64,000 nt of DNA. It comes from Cellulomonas aerilata. GTDB taxonomy: Bacteria > Actinomycetota > Actinomycetes > Actinomycetales > Cellulomonadaceae. The notes under the pieces were generated by a model. The model was not told the origin of the DNA, searched no databases, and worked only from the letters and a program-made list of their open reading frames with translations. The stretch spans positions 310,001 through 374,000 of the forward strand of contig NZ_BJYY01000001.1 in the NCBI RefSeq assembly GCF_007991755.1. Reading direction: 5' to 3'. Both the position numbers and the translations under genes were made by a program. Of this stretch, positions 36,492-44,103 are shown piece after piece. Numbering within the stretch: position 1 is the first letter of the stretch; every line of letters starts with the position of its first letter.

Positions 36492-37250
36492 ATGCCGTCG
36501 ACCATCGACCAGGGCACCGGCGGCCCCGACCGACCCGAGGCAAGGTCCGCCGCCACGCTCCTCGAGCTCGTGCTGAGCACCCGGACCGTCGAGGAGCACC
36601 TGCACCAGGTGTCGGTGGCGGCGGCCGGCCTGAGCCGGTCCATCGCCGGCGCCGGCGTCACCCTCCGGCGCGACGGGCACGACCTGACCGTGGCCGCGAG
36701 CAACGACCTGGTCATGGCGGTGGACGAGGTGCAGTACGGCCTGGCGACCGGGCCGTGCCTGGACTCCATCCTGACCGGCCGGACCGTGGCGGTGCGGGAC
36801 ACGGTGCACGAGGACCGGTGGGACGACTACCCCGCCCACGCCCTCGGCCGCGGCGTGCGCAGCAGCCTGTCCGTCCCTCTCCACGTCGGCGGCACGACGG
36901 TCGGGGCCCTCAACGCGTACGCGAGGGAGGCGGCCGCCTTCGACGACGACGACCTCAGCACGCGGCTGCACAGGTTCGGTGCCGAGGCGGAGGTGGCGAT
37001 CGCGATCGCGCTGCGCGACGCCGAGCAGCACGCGCTGGTGGAGCAGCTGCAGCAGGCGATCGGGTCGCGCAGCGTGATCGACCAGGCGCTGGGCATCCTC
37101 ATGGCGCGCCGGCGGTGCTCCGCCGCCGAGGCGTTCGCGATCCTGCGCTCGGCGAGCCAGTCCCGGAACCGCAAGGTCGCGGCGATCGCGGCGGACATCG
37201 TCACCGCGACCACCGGGGCGGCGCCGCAGCCAGGACGCTTCGAGCCCTGA
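36492..37250 (+). CDS. GAF-ANTAR antiterminator-type regulator 3
   Basis: A 252-residue protein. The GAF domain (about 35-170) has VQYGLATGPCLDSILTGRTV and VRSSLSVPLHVGGTTVGALN, close in style to regulators 1 and 2. The ANTAR domain (about 185-240) is complete, with LVEQLQQAIGSRSVIDQALG and ILMARRRCSAAEAFAILRSA. ATG 36492 follows a G-rich ribosome binding site (ACGGGGGGCGG). It is divergent from the RsbW-like gene and ends 24 bases before the convergent lgt gene. All three GAF-ANTAR proteins in 3 kb probably arose by duplication. Confidence 0.87.
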   Translation: MPSTIDQGTGGPDRPEARSAATLLELVLSTRTVEEHLHQVSVAAAGLSRSIAGAGVTLRRDGHDLTVAASNDLVMAVDEVQYGLATGPCLDSILTGRTVAVRDTVHEDRWDDYPAHALGRGVRSSLSVPLHVGGTTVGALNAYAREAAAFDDDDLSTRLHRFGAEAEVAIAIALRDAEQHALVEQLQQAIGSRSVIDQALGILMARRRCSAAEAFAILRSASQSRNRKVAAIAADIVTATTGAAPQPGRFEP

Positions 37251-37274
37251 CCCGGGGCCGTGCGCCCGGGCTGC

Positions 37275-38294
37275 TCAGCGCTCGTCGCGGTGGTCCACCG
37301 AGCCGGCGTGGTCGGTGCCCGCGTCGACGTCGGTGGTCCCGGGCCGGTCCGGCGGCCCTGCCGCCCCGACCGCTCCCGCCGCCGCGACCGTCCCCCCATG
37401 TCCGGCGGACCCATGCTCCCCTGCCGTGGGCGTGGCCCCCAGCTCGGCCGGCGAGCGCCCGGGGGAGTACACGGACGTCTCCGGCTCGGGGTGGCGGCGG
37501 GTCTGCACGACGAGGATGGCGACGCCCAGCGCGACCGCGAGCAGCGCACCCCAGACGTTCGCCGGCAGGCCGAGCGGGGTGGACCGCGTGGGGTCGATGC
37601 GCAGGGTCTCGAGCCACACCCGCGCGGACCCGTACCAGATCAGGTACACGCCGAAGGCGCGGCCCCAGCGCAGCGCGAACCGCCGCTCGAGCAGCACGAT
37701 CACGGCGACCCCCAGCAGGTTCCACAGCAGCTCGTAGAGGAAGAGCGGGTGGAAGAGCGTCCCGGCAGGGAGACCGGCCGGGAAGGACGGGTTGCTCGCC
37801 GGGATCTCCAGACCCCACGGCAGCGTGGTGGCCCGCCCGTACAGCTCGTGGTTGAACCAGTTGCCCAGCCGCCCGATCGCCTGCGCCAGCAGCATCGCCG
37901 GGGCCAGCGCGTCCGCGAACGACCAGAGCCGCACCCCGGTGCGTCGGCACCCGATCCAGGCGCCGACCGCGCCACCGATCAGCGACCCGAGGACTGCGAT
38001 CCCGCCCTCCCAGATGTACAGCACCTGCAGCGGGTCCTGCCCGGCGCCGAAGTAGCTCCCCCAGTGGGTGAGCACGTGGTAGATCCGGGCTCCCACGATG
38101 CCGAGGGGGACCGCCCACATCGCGATGTCGAGCACGGCGCCCTCCGCCCCACCGCGCTCGGTGAGGCGTCGCGAGGTGAGCCACGTCGCCGCGGCGATGC
38201 CCGCGAGCAGGCAGAGGGCGTACGTGTGGAGGGTCAGGGGTCCGACGGCGATCGACGCCCAGGACAGGTCGGGACTCGGGATTGCGGTTCGCAT
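37275..38294 (-). CDS. lgt: Prolipoprotein diacylglyceryl transferase
   Basis: A 339-residue inner-membrane enzyme that attaches diacylglycerol to the lipobox cysteine of lipoproteins. It has about seven membrane segments, the signature IGRLGNWFNHELYG, and the conserved WVPLGIVGARIYHVLTHWG-like region read as VPLGIVGARIYHVLTHWG. The C-terminal 65 residues are a variable Pro/Gly-rich tail common in actinobacteria. ATG 38294 is used. The window encodes at least two of its likely substrates, MetQ and the sugar-binding lipoprotein. It converges on the third GAF-ANTAR gene. Confidence 0.95.
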   Translation of the reverse strand: MRTAIPSPDLSWASIAVGPLTLHTYALCLLAGIAAATWLTSRRLTERGGAEGAVLDIAMWAVPLGIVGARIYHVLTHWGSYFGAGQDPLQVLYIWEGGIAVLGSLIGGAVGAWIGCRRTGVRLWSFADALAPAMLLAQAIGRLGNWFNHELYGRATTLPWGLEIPASNPSFPAGLPAGTLFHPLFLYELLWNLLGVAVIVLLERRFALRWGRAFGVYLIWYGSARVWLETLRIDPTRSTPLGLPANVWGALLAVALGVAILVVQTRRHPEPETSVYSPGRSPAELGATPTAGEHGSAGHGGTVAAAGAVGAAGPPDRPGTTDVDAGTDHAGSVDHRDER

Positions 38295-38705
38295 GCGGGT
38301 TCCTCCTGGGCGGCCGACCCGACCCTACCGGGGCGACGGGGACAGGCTCCTCGACCGCGGGGAAGTGGGCGGCGGCCGGTGCCGACGGATCCTGCCACGC
38401 CGGTCGGTCGGTCCCGGCACCGGTCGCGGAGCACCGGGCGCGCGGGTCCAGTTTCCGGCGCCTCGGTCCCCGGGCCGGCCGAAACGTGTGCGTCGGCGCG
38501 CGGTGAAACCGGGCGGAATCGCTCGTGACCATCCGGTTGACACGTCCCGCCGCGGGCGGAAACATCCTTGTCACCGAGGACGGCAATGGCCGTCCTCGCC
38601 CTTGACCGGCGACAACGACGTCGTCTCACGCCGCCCAGCGGCCACCAGCGCCGAGCGCGCCGCAGAAGGACTCGCCTCGCATTCATCGTCGAAGGAGCGT
38701 GTCGT
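38295..38705 (+). other. Upstream region of the MFS-UspA gene with promoter and hairpin
   Basis: The 411-base region has a -35-like TTGACA (38537-38542), and the 10-pair hairpin at 38575-38598 that is listed separately. A ribosome binding site, GAAGGAG (38691-38697), precedes the TTG start. The leader of the gene is therefore at least about 100 bases long, unlike the leaderless genes elsewhere in the window. No other gene is seen. Confidence 0.45.
38575..38598 (+). terminator. 10-pair hairpin in the leader of the MFS-UspA gene
   Basis: CGAGGACGGC (38575-38584) pairs perfectly with GCCGTCCTCG (38589-38598), with the loop AATG. Since it is between a promoter-like TTGACA and the gene, it may be an attenuator or an mRNA-stabilising structure; it could also end a read-through transcript. 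Confidence 0.5.
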
Positions 38706-40532
38706 TTGTCCACAGCAATGGTCGTCACCGAGGTGGGTTCGGGCGACGAACGCCGGTCACTGATGACCACGTCGAACATGGCGTGGATGAATCTGGGCTT
38801 CTTCGGCGTCCAGTTCAGCTTCGGGCTGACGCAGACCGCCGTGAACCCGCTGTTCCTGCTCCTCGGGGCGGATGCGCACAGCCTGCCGATCCTGAACATC
38901 GCCGGCCCGATCACCGGTCTGCTGATCCAGCCGTTCATCGGGGCGATGAGCGACAAGACCTGGAGCCCCCGGTGGGGCAGGCGCAAGCCCTTCGTCCTCG
39001 GTGGGGGCCTGGTCTGCGTCATCATCCTGTTCCTGTTCCCCCTGGTGTCCGCGCTGTGGATGGCCGTGCTGTGCCTCTGGCTCGTCGACGCCGGCAACAA
39101 CACCGCCATGGAGCCCTATCGGGCGCTGATCTCCGACCGGCTCCGCAAGGCGCAGATACCCAAGGGCTTCCTGATCCAGAGCATGTTCACCGGTGCGGGC
39201 GCGGTGCTGGCCAACGTCTCGCTGTACGTGTTCCAGCAGGTGCTCACCGGCTCGTCCGAAGCCGGTGTCCCCACCTGGGTGTTCGTCTGCTTCTGGCTGG
39301 GTGCGGTCTGCTGCCTCGTGACGATCACCATCGCGATGATGCGCACCCGGGAGGTCACGCCGAGCGACGAGGAGCTCGCCGAGATCCGGACCCAGTCGAA
39401 GGGGATCGCCGCGACGGTGGGTGACGTCGCCCGTGCGGTGAAGGTGATGCCGATCGGCATGCACAAGATCGGGCTGGCGTTCATGTTCCAGTGGTACGCG
39501 ATGTTCATCTACTGGCAGTTCGTCAGCGTGAGCGTCGCCGAGTCGGTGTTCGACGCCGCACCGGGGACCCCCGGATATGAGGACGCCGCCGGCTGGACCG
39601 GGCTGATGAACGGCGGCTACAACTTCGTCACCATGGTCTCCGCCATGTTCCTGCTGCCGTTGTGCCACCGGTTCGGCGGGAAGCGCGTGCACGCCGGGAC
39701 CCTGGCGCTCGCCGGGATCTCCCTGGCTGCCCTCTCGACGATCAACACCCAGGCGCTCACCCTCGTCCCCATGATCGGCCTCGGCATCTGCTGGGCCAGC
39801 ATGGTCGGCGTCCCGTACCTGATGGTCGCGAGCATGGTCCCCCGCGAACGCACCGGGGTCTACATGGGCATCCTCAACATGATGATCGTCGTGCCCATGC
39901 TCATCCAGACGCTGACCTTCGGCTGGATCTTCGACAACCTCCTCGACGAGCGCGGGACCAACGCCATCCTGCTGGCCGGGGTGCTGCTGGGGTGCGCGGC
40001 CGTGGCGATGCTGTGGGTCAACTCGCCGCCCAAGGACGAGGACTCCAGCGTCATGCCGCTGGCGGCGCGGCGGGAGATCACCGTGTACGACCGCGTGATC
40101 GTGGGCTCCGACGGCTCCCCCTCCGCGCTCTACGCCGTGGCACGGGCGCACGAGGTCGCCGCCGCCGCCGAGGCGCGGGTCGTGGTGGTCACGGCGTACT
40201 CCCCGGAGGGGGCGGTGGACCGGCCCGTGCAGGTGGGCGGCCGGCAGCTGCTGTACGGGCAGGAGGCAGCGCGCCGGGCCGTGCATCGCTCGGTGGCCGA
40301 GCTGACCTCCGACCGGATCCGCGAGATCGAGCAGGTCGTCGTCGCCGGGGAGCCGGCGGACGCGCTGCTGGAGGTCGCGCGGACCAGCACCGCCAGCCTG
40401 CTGGTGGTGGGCAACCGCGGGCTCGGCGCCGAGGAGGGGGAGTCGCTCGGGTCGGTGCCCGCCAAGATCGTCCGGAACGCTGCGTGCGACGTGCTGGTCG
40501 TGCAGACGTCCGCCCTTCACGAGGAGCTCTGA
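38706..40532 (+). CDS. MFS sugar-type transporter fused to a UspA domain
   Basis: A 608-residue fusion. Residues about 15-455 form an MFS transporter of the glycoside-pentoside-hexuronide/sucrose-type group, with twelve membrane segments; SDKTWSPRWGRRKPFVLGGG is the loop 2-3 motif. Residues about 462-608 form a universal stress protein domain starting VYDRVIVGSDGSPSALYAVA and ending with the ATP-loop pattern VVGNRGLGAEEGESLGSVPA. The UspA domain would lie in the cytosol and might tie transport to ATP or stress state. The TTG at 38706 is chosen because GAAGGAG lies eight bases before it; the ATG at 38718 is 20 bases from that site. A single UspA gene follows two bases after the stop. Confidence 0.85.
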   Translation: MSTAMVVTEVGSGDERRSLMTTSNMAWMNLGFFGVQFSFGLTQTAVNPLFLLLGADAHSLPILNIAGPITGLLIQPFIGAMSDKTWSPRWGRRKPFVLGGGLVCVIILFLFPLVSALWMAVLCLWLVDAGNNTAMEPYRALISDRLRKAQIPKGFLIQSMFTGAGAVLANVSLYVFQQVLTGSSEAGVPTWVFVCFWLGAVCCLVTITIAMMRTREVTPSDEELAEIRTQSKGIAATVGDVARAVKVMPIGMHKIGLAFMFQWYAMFIYWQFVSVSVAESVFDAAPGTPGYEDAAGWTGLMNGGYNFVTMVSAMFLLPLCHRFGGKRVHAGTLALAGISLAALSTINTQALTLVPMIGLGICWASMVGVPYLMVASMVPRERTGVYMGILNMMIVVPMLIQTLTFGWIFDNLLDERGTNAILLAGVLLGCAAVAMLWVNSPPKDEDSSVMPLAARREITVYDRVIVGSDGSPSALYAVARAHEVAAAAEARVVVVTAYSPEGAVDRPVQVGGRQLLYGQEAARRAVHRSVAELTSDRIREIEQVVVAGEPADALLEVARTSTASLLVVGNRGLGAEEGESLGSVPAKIVRNAACDVLVVQTSALHEEL

Positions 40533-40533
40533 C

Positions 40534-40971
40534 GTGGCCGGGATCAGCTCGATCGTCGTCGGCGTCGACGGGTCCGACACCAGTCGGGCGGCGCTGCACT
40601 GGGCGCACGAGGAGGCCGCCCACCACGGCGCGTCGCTCACCGTGGTGACCGCCTGGCACCTCCCGACGCTCCCCATGTCGCCGCCCCTCGGCGCACTCCC
40701 CGACGAGGGCTACGAGAGCCAGCCCAAGCGGAACGCCCTGGCCACGCTCGACCGCCTGGTCGCCGATCTCGGGACCCGGGACCCGGCCGTCGACGTGCGC
40801 AGCGCGATCGTCGAGGGGAACCCGGCCAAGGTGCTGATCGACCGGTCCGAGGAGTGCGATCTCCTGGTCGTCGGGTCCCGCGGGCTCGAGGGCTTCTCCG
40901 GGATGCTGCTCGGATCGGTCAGCCAGCACGTCATGGCTCACGCGCACTGCCCGGTCGTGGTGGTGAAGTAG
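40534..40971 (+). CDS. Universal stress protein (UspA family)
   Basis: A 145-residue single UspA domain. It starts SIVVGVDGSDTSRAALHWAH, and has the ATP-binding G-2x-G-9x-G(S) pattern in GSRGLEGFSGMLLGSVSQHV. It is a cytosolic nucleotide-binding stress protein. The GTG at 40534 begins two bases after the stop of the MFS-UspA fusion, so the two are cotranscribed and probably coupled. The two UspA domains may form a heterodimer, since the family dimerises; this is inference. Confidence 0.9.
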   Translation: MAGISSIVVGVDGSDTSRAALHWAHEEAAHHGASLTVVTAWHLPTLPMSPPLGALPDEGYESQPKRNALATLDRLVADLGTRDPAVDVRSAIVEGNPAKVLIDRSEECDLLVVGSRGLEGFSGMLLGSVSQHVMAHAHCPVVVVK

Positions 40972-40984
40972 CGGGCTCGGCGCT

Positions 40985-41018
40985 GCCGGCCGGTGCCGCG
41001 GTCCCGGCACCGGCCGGC
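40985..41018. terminator. Strong bidirectional terminator hairpin
   Basis: GCCGGCCGGTGCCG (40985-40998) pairs perfectly with CGGCACCGGCCGGC (41005-41018) across a six-base loop. It separates the convergent UspA and flavoprotein genes. Confidence 0.75.
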
Positions 41019-41068
41019 TGCCCGCGCGCGACGACGGACCGGGAACCACGGCGTCGACCTCGCGTGCC

Positions 41069-42298
41069 TCAGCGCGCGGGGCCCCGCCCGAGCCAGGCCA
41101 GGGCACCCCGAGCGGCGACCACGCCGGTGCTGAACGAGGCCTGCAGCAGGTAGCCGCCGGTGGGCGCCTCCCAGTCAAGCATCTCCCCCGCGACGAAGGT
41201 GCCGGGCAGCCGGCGCAGCATCAGCGACACGTCCACCTCCGACCACGCGAGGCCGCCCGCGGACGAGATCGCCTCCTCGATCGGCATCGTCCCGGTCACC
41301 GGCACCGGGACGGCCTTAACCAGCGCCGCCGTCGTGGCCGGGTCGTCCGGCACCGCACCGCCGCCGGACTCCCGGAGCAGGGCGATCGCCACCGGGTCCA
41401 GCGCCAGCGAGCGCCGCAGCCAGCTCGAGGCGGAGTCCTTCGGCCGGCGCCGGCGCAGCCGGTCCGTCAGCTGCGCGACGGTGAGGTCCGGGCGCAGGTC
41501 CACCTCCAGGACGCACCGGCCCGCGTCCAGCGCCTGGCGGATCGCGGCGCCGGTCGCGTACACCGGCCCGCCCTCCAGGCCGCTGCGCGTCACCATCGCG
41601 TCCCCCCGCACCGGTGGCCCGTGGTGCCCGCGGACCGCCAGGCTCAGGTGCTTCAGCGGTGTCCCCTCGAACCGGTCCGCGAAGGTCTCGGTCCATCCCA
41701 CGCGCACCCCCACGTTGGCCGGCCGCAGCGGGGCCACCGCGACGTCCCGCTCGCCGAACGGCCCGACCCAGCCGCCGTCCGACCCGAGCTGCGGCCACGA
41801 CGCCCCGCCCGGGGCGAAGACCGTCACGTCCGGGGTGATGTCGCTCAGGACGCCCTCCCGGTCGAGGAAGCGCAGGCCGGCACCGTCCGGGGCCCAACCG
41901 GTCCACCGCTGCCGCGTGCGGACGGTGACACCCAGCTCGGTGAGGCGCGCCAGCCACGCCCGCAGCAGGGGCGTCGCCCGGAACGCCTGCGGGAAGACGC
42001 GCCCGCTCGACCCCACGAAGGTCGGCTCACCCAGTCCGGCGCACCAGTCGCGCAGGTCGTCCGGACCGAAGACGTCCAGCATCGGCGCCAGCCGGTCGGC
42101 CGAGTCGCCGTACCGGGCGAGGAAGGGACCCCGGTCCTCGGTGTGGGTGAGGTTCAGCCCGCCGTGACCGGCCATGAGCAGCTTGCGACCCACCGAGGGC
42201 ATCCGCTCGTGCACCGTCACGGCGACCCCGGCCCGGGCCAGCACCTCGGCGGCCATCAGCCCCGCCGGTCCGCCGCCGACCACGCTCGCCGTGCTCAC
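41069..42298 (-). CDS. BaiN/TIGR03862-type flavoprotein
   Basis: A 409-residue FAD protein. The N-terminal dinucleotide motif VVGGGPAGLMAAEVLARAG is followed by the family block VGRKLLMAGHGGLNLTH and later GSSGRVFPQAFRATPLL. The C-terminal part has TFVAGEMLDWEAPTGGY, then LLQASFSTGVVAARGAL, as in the TIGR03862 / HI0933-like family. The family has no well-established reaction in actinobacteria; reductase activity on unsaturated substrates is known for relatives. GTG 42298 has no clear ribosome binding site. It is likely a cytosolic housekeeping oxidoreductase, downstream of a sarcosine oxidase-like gene on the same strand. Confidence 0.85.
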   Translation of the reverse strand: MSTASVVGGGPAGLMAAEVLARAGVAVTVHERMPSVGRKLLMAGHGGLNLTHTEDRGPFLARYGDSADRLAPMLDVFGPDDLRDWCAGLGEPTFVGSSGRVFPQAFRATPLLRAWLARLTELGVTVRTRQRWTGWAPDGAGLRFLDREGVLSDITPDVTVFAPGGASWPQLGSDGGWVGPFGERDVAVAPLRPANVGVRVGWTETFADRFEGTPLKHLSLAVRGHHGPPVRGDAMVTRSGLEGGPVYATGAAIRQALDAGRCVLEVDLRPDLTVAQLTDRLRRRRPKDSASSWLRRSLALDPVAIALLRESGGGAVPDDPATTAALVKAVPVPVTGTMPIEEAISSAGGLAWSEVDVSLMLRRLPGTFVAGEMLDWEAPTGGYLLQASFSTGVVAARGALAWLGRGPAR

Positions 42299-42399
42299 CG
42301 GCCGGCCCGGGCGGCGTCGGCGGGGGGAAGGGGCATCGGCCGAACGTATCCCACGCGCTCAGCGGCCCCCGGCGCGTCGTCCGGGGGCCCCGCCGCGGA

Positions 42400-43623
42400 C
42401 TACCGCTCGACCGGTGTGGAGGACGGCCCGGGCACCGCGGCCCCGGCCGGGCGGTCGAGCAGTCGGGCGAGCGCGAACCGGTCGGCCGCGGCGACCCCTG
42501 CCGCACCCGCCGTCCCGGCGCGACCTCGCGGGTCCGCCAGGTCCGCGAGCACGCGACCGACCGCGGTGGCGAACTTGAACCCGTGCCCGGAGAAGCCCGC
42601 GCCCACCACGACCGGACCGCGCCGGTCGAGCACGAAGTCGCTCTCCGGCGTGGTGGTGTAGGTGCACGAGATCGGGTCGAGGGCGTCGGGGTCGGCGCCC
42701 GGCACCCACTGCGCGACGTACGACCGCAGCTGCTCGAGCTGGACCGGCTCGGGGGCGAAGGTGCGCCGGTCGGGGTCGGTCACCGGCCCGACGCCGTGGA
42801 AGCCGACCTTGATCCCCTCCCCGGGAGTGGCCATCCCGTAGGTCCCGCTGGGCCAGGACCCGGGGGCGACGGCGTGCACGAAGCCGGGCCACGCGTCCAG
42901 CGGTGGTGCACCCGTGCGCGCAGCGAAGTGCGCGGGCTGCTCCTGGGTGACGACGAGCGGCCACGCCGCGGCACCGGTGGGAAATCCCGGGACGCCCGCG
43001 AGGAGCCCGGCCGTCCACGCCCCGACGGTGACGACGACGCGGCGGGCGACCACCGTCCCGTCGTCCGTGACCACCCGGACGGCGTCACCGGACCCGAGGG
43101 GCTCCAGGCGCCGGACCGGGCGGTCGTGCCGGACGGACGCGCCCGAGCGGGCGGCCTCGTCCTGCAGGGCGGTGACCGCCCGGTCGGCGTGGACCCGGCC
43201 GGCGGTGCCGGGCTCGTGGAGCACGGGTCCGTCGAAGCGCAGACCCGGCCACCGCTCGGCCGCCTCGTCGGGCTCCAGCCAGGTGAACGGCACCCCGCGC
43301 GCGGACAGCGCGTCGGGGAGGTGGGGGTCGAGCCCCGGACCGTGGGTCACCCCGCCGGTGATCGTGAGCAGCTGCGTCCCCGTGGCGGCCTCGAGGTCAC
43401 GCCAGAGCCTGCCCGCCTCCTCGACCAGGTCGAGGTACTCCGGCTCGGTGTAGGTGTGCCGGAACAGGCGGGAGGCGCCGTGGGACGCCCCGTGCACGTG
43501 GCCGGCGCCGAAGCGCTCGAGCAGCACGACGTCGAGCCCGCGCCCGGCCAGCTGCCACGCCGTCGCGGACCCCATCACGCCGCCACCGACGACGACCACG
43601 TCGACGTCCGTCCCGACCACCAT
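42400..43623 (-). CDS. Monomeric sarcosine oxidase / N-methyltryptophan oxidase family
   Basis: A 407-residue FAD-dependent amine oxidase. Motifs are VVVVGGGVMGSATAWQLAGR at the N-terminus, the FAD-loop HGASHGASRLFRHTY (the GASHGxSR region typical of SoxA/MTOX) and CTYTTTPESDFVLDRRG with the covalent-FAD cysteine position near the end, then GFSGHGFKFATAVG. It would oxidise an N-methyl amino acid and produce peroxide. ATG 43623 has GGAGGGAGCGGGG upstream. The divergent riboswitch and metQNI genes begin about 160 bases away, so a shared link to methyl or methionine metabolism is possible. Confidence 0.88.
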   Translation of the reverse strand: MVVGTDVDVVVVGGGVMGSATAWQLAGRGLDVVLLERFGAGHVHGASHGASRLFRHTYTEPEYLDLVEEAGRLWRDLEAATGTQLLTITGGVTHGPGLDPHLPDALSARGVPFTWLEPDEAAERWPGLRFDGPVLHEPGTAGRVHADRAVTALQDEAARSGASVRHDRPVRRLEPLGSGDAVRVVTDDGTVVARRVVVTVGAWTAGLLAGVPGFPTGAAAWPLVVTQEQPAHFAARTGAPPLDAWPGFVHAVAPGSWPSGTYGMATPGEGIKVGFHGVGPVTDPDRRTFAPEPVQLEQLRSYVAQWVPGADPDALDPISCTYTTTPESDFVLDRRGPVVVGAGFSGHGFKFATAVGRVLADLADPRGRAGTAGAAGVAAADRFALARLLDRPAGAAVPGPSSTPVER

Positions 43624-43716
43624 CCCCGCTCCCTCCGCCGCCGGACATCCTGCCGCGCTCGCGGCGCGGCCCGACCCGCCGTCGGTGGCGGGGCAGCCAC
43701 GAGGTGATACGGCCAT

Positions 43717-43775
43717 CTCACCATGTGAGCCAATCGGCGGGCGGCTGGACGCCCTCGGCCCCTCGTTCCTAGCAT
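43717..43775 (+). promoter_or_regulatory. Promoter of the SAM riboswitch transcript and small dyad
   Basis: TAGCAT (43770-43775) is a -10 box that would start transcription about seven bases later, at the base of the riboswitch. Upstream, CTCAC-CAT-GTGAG (43717-43729) is a perfect inverted repeat that could bind a regulator. It is between the divergent oxidase and riboswitch, so it may act on either side. Confidence 0.5.
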
Positions 43776-43783
43776 CGCGTCAA

Positions 43784-43876
43784 CCATCCAGAGCGGCCGA
43801 GAGATCTGGCTCGACGACGCCGCAGCAACCCGGGGACCCTCCGTCCCGCCATGGGTGCTACCGCCAGGACCGATGG
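43784..43876 (+). ncRNA. SAM riboswitch (SAM-I/S-box type)
   Basis: S-adenosylmethionine sensor RNA in front of the methionine importer. P1 is CCATC (43784-43788) with GATGG (43872-43876). The core reads GAGAGATCTGGCTCGACGAC, then GCCGCAGCAACC, which matches the S-box core (GGC-CGA-GAAGCC-GCAACC pattern). P3 is GGGAC/GTCCC around 43824-43837, and GGGTGCTACC lies at 43854-43863 as the conserved GGTGC region. The 3' strand of P1 runs directly into the ribosome binding site of the leader ORF at 43884, so bound SAM should hide it. Assignment to SAM-I rather than the related SAM-IV class is based on the core wording only. Confidence 0.85.
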
Positions 43877-43883
43877 AGGCGCC

Positions 43884-43988
43884 ATGACCACCCCCGCTCG
43901 CGACCTGCCCCCGAGCCGGTCGTGCGGAGCGCTGCGCGCCCGTACCGCCCTGCCGCCCGGCGTCCCCGACGGGTCCTGTCGACGCTGA
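43884..43988 (+). CDS. 34-residue leader ORF under riboswitch control
   Basis: An open frame from ATG 43884 to TGA 43986-43988 encodes 34 residues, starting MTTPARDLPPSRSCGAL and ending DGSCRR. Its ribosome binding site GGAGG (43875-43879) is at ideal spacing and overlaps the 3' strand of riboswitch helix P1. No membrane segment or known motif is seen; it is Arg/Pro-rich with two cysteines. It lies 115 bases before metQ. It may be a true small protein, but a regulatory uORF whose translation affects termination before metQ is as likely. There is no evidence beyond the start signal and position. Confidence 0.45.
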   Translation: MTTPARDLPPSRSCGALRARTALPPGVPDGSCRR

Positions 43989-44040
43989 GAGCACGGCCCC
44001 GCCAGCCACGACCGCACGCACGCGGTCACCGTCCTGCACG

Positions 44041-44062
44041 CCCGGATCCCTCGGATCGCGGG
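44041..44062 (+). terminator. Hairpin between leader ORF and metQ (possible attenuator)
   Basis: CCCGGATCC (44041-44049) pairs with GGATC-G-CGGG (44053-44062) with one bulged G and a CTC loop. It is 52 bases after the leader ORF stop and 41 bases before metQ, where a transcription attenuator would be expected. Confidence 0.4.
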
Positions 44063-44103
44063 CCGTCCCCCTGCCACGGCACGACCCCAGAGAGGCACCA
44101 CCC

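Noticed and set aside
43784-43876. SAM-IV riboswitch
   Set aside because: The core wording and the short P3 fit the S-box type better; the SAM-IV specific extra stems were not visible. A covariance search would settle it.
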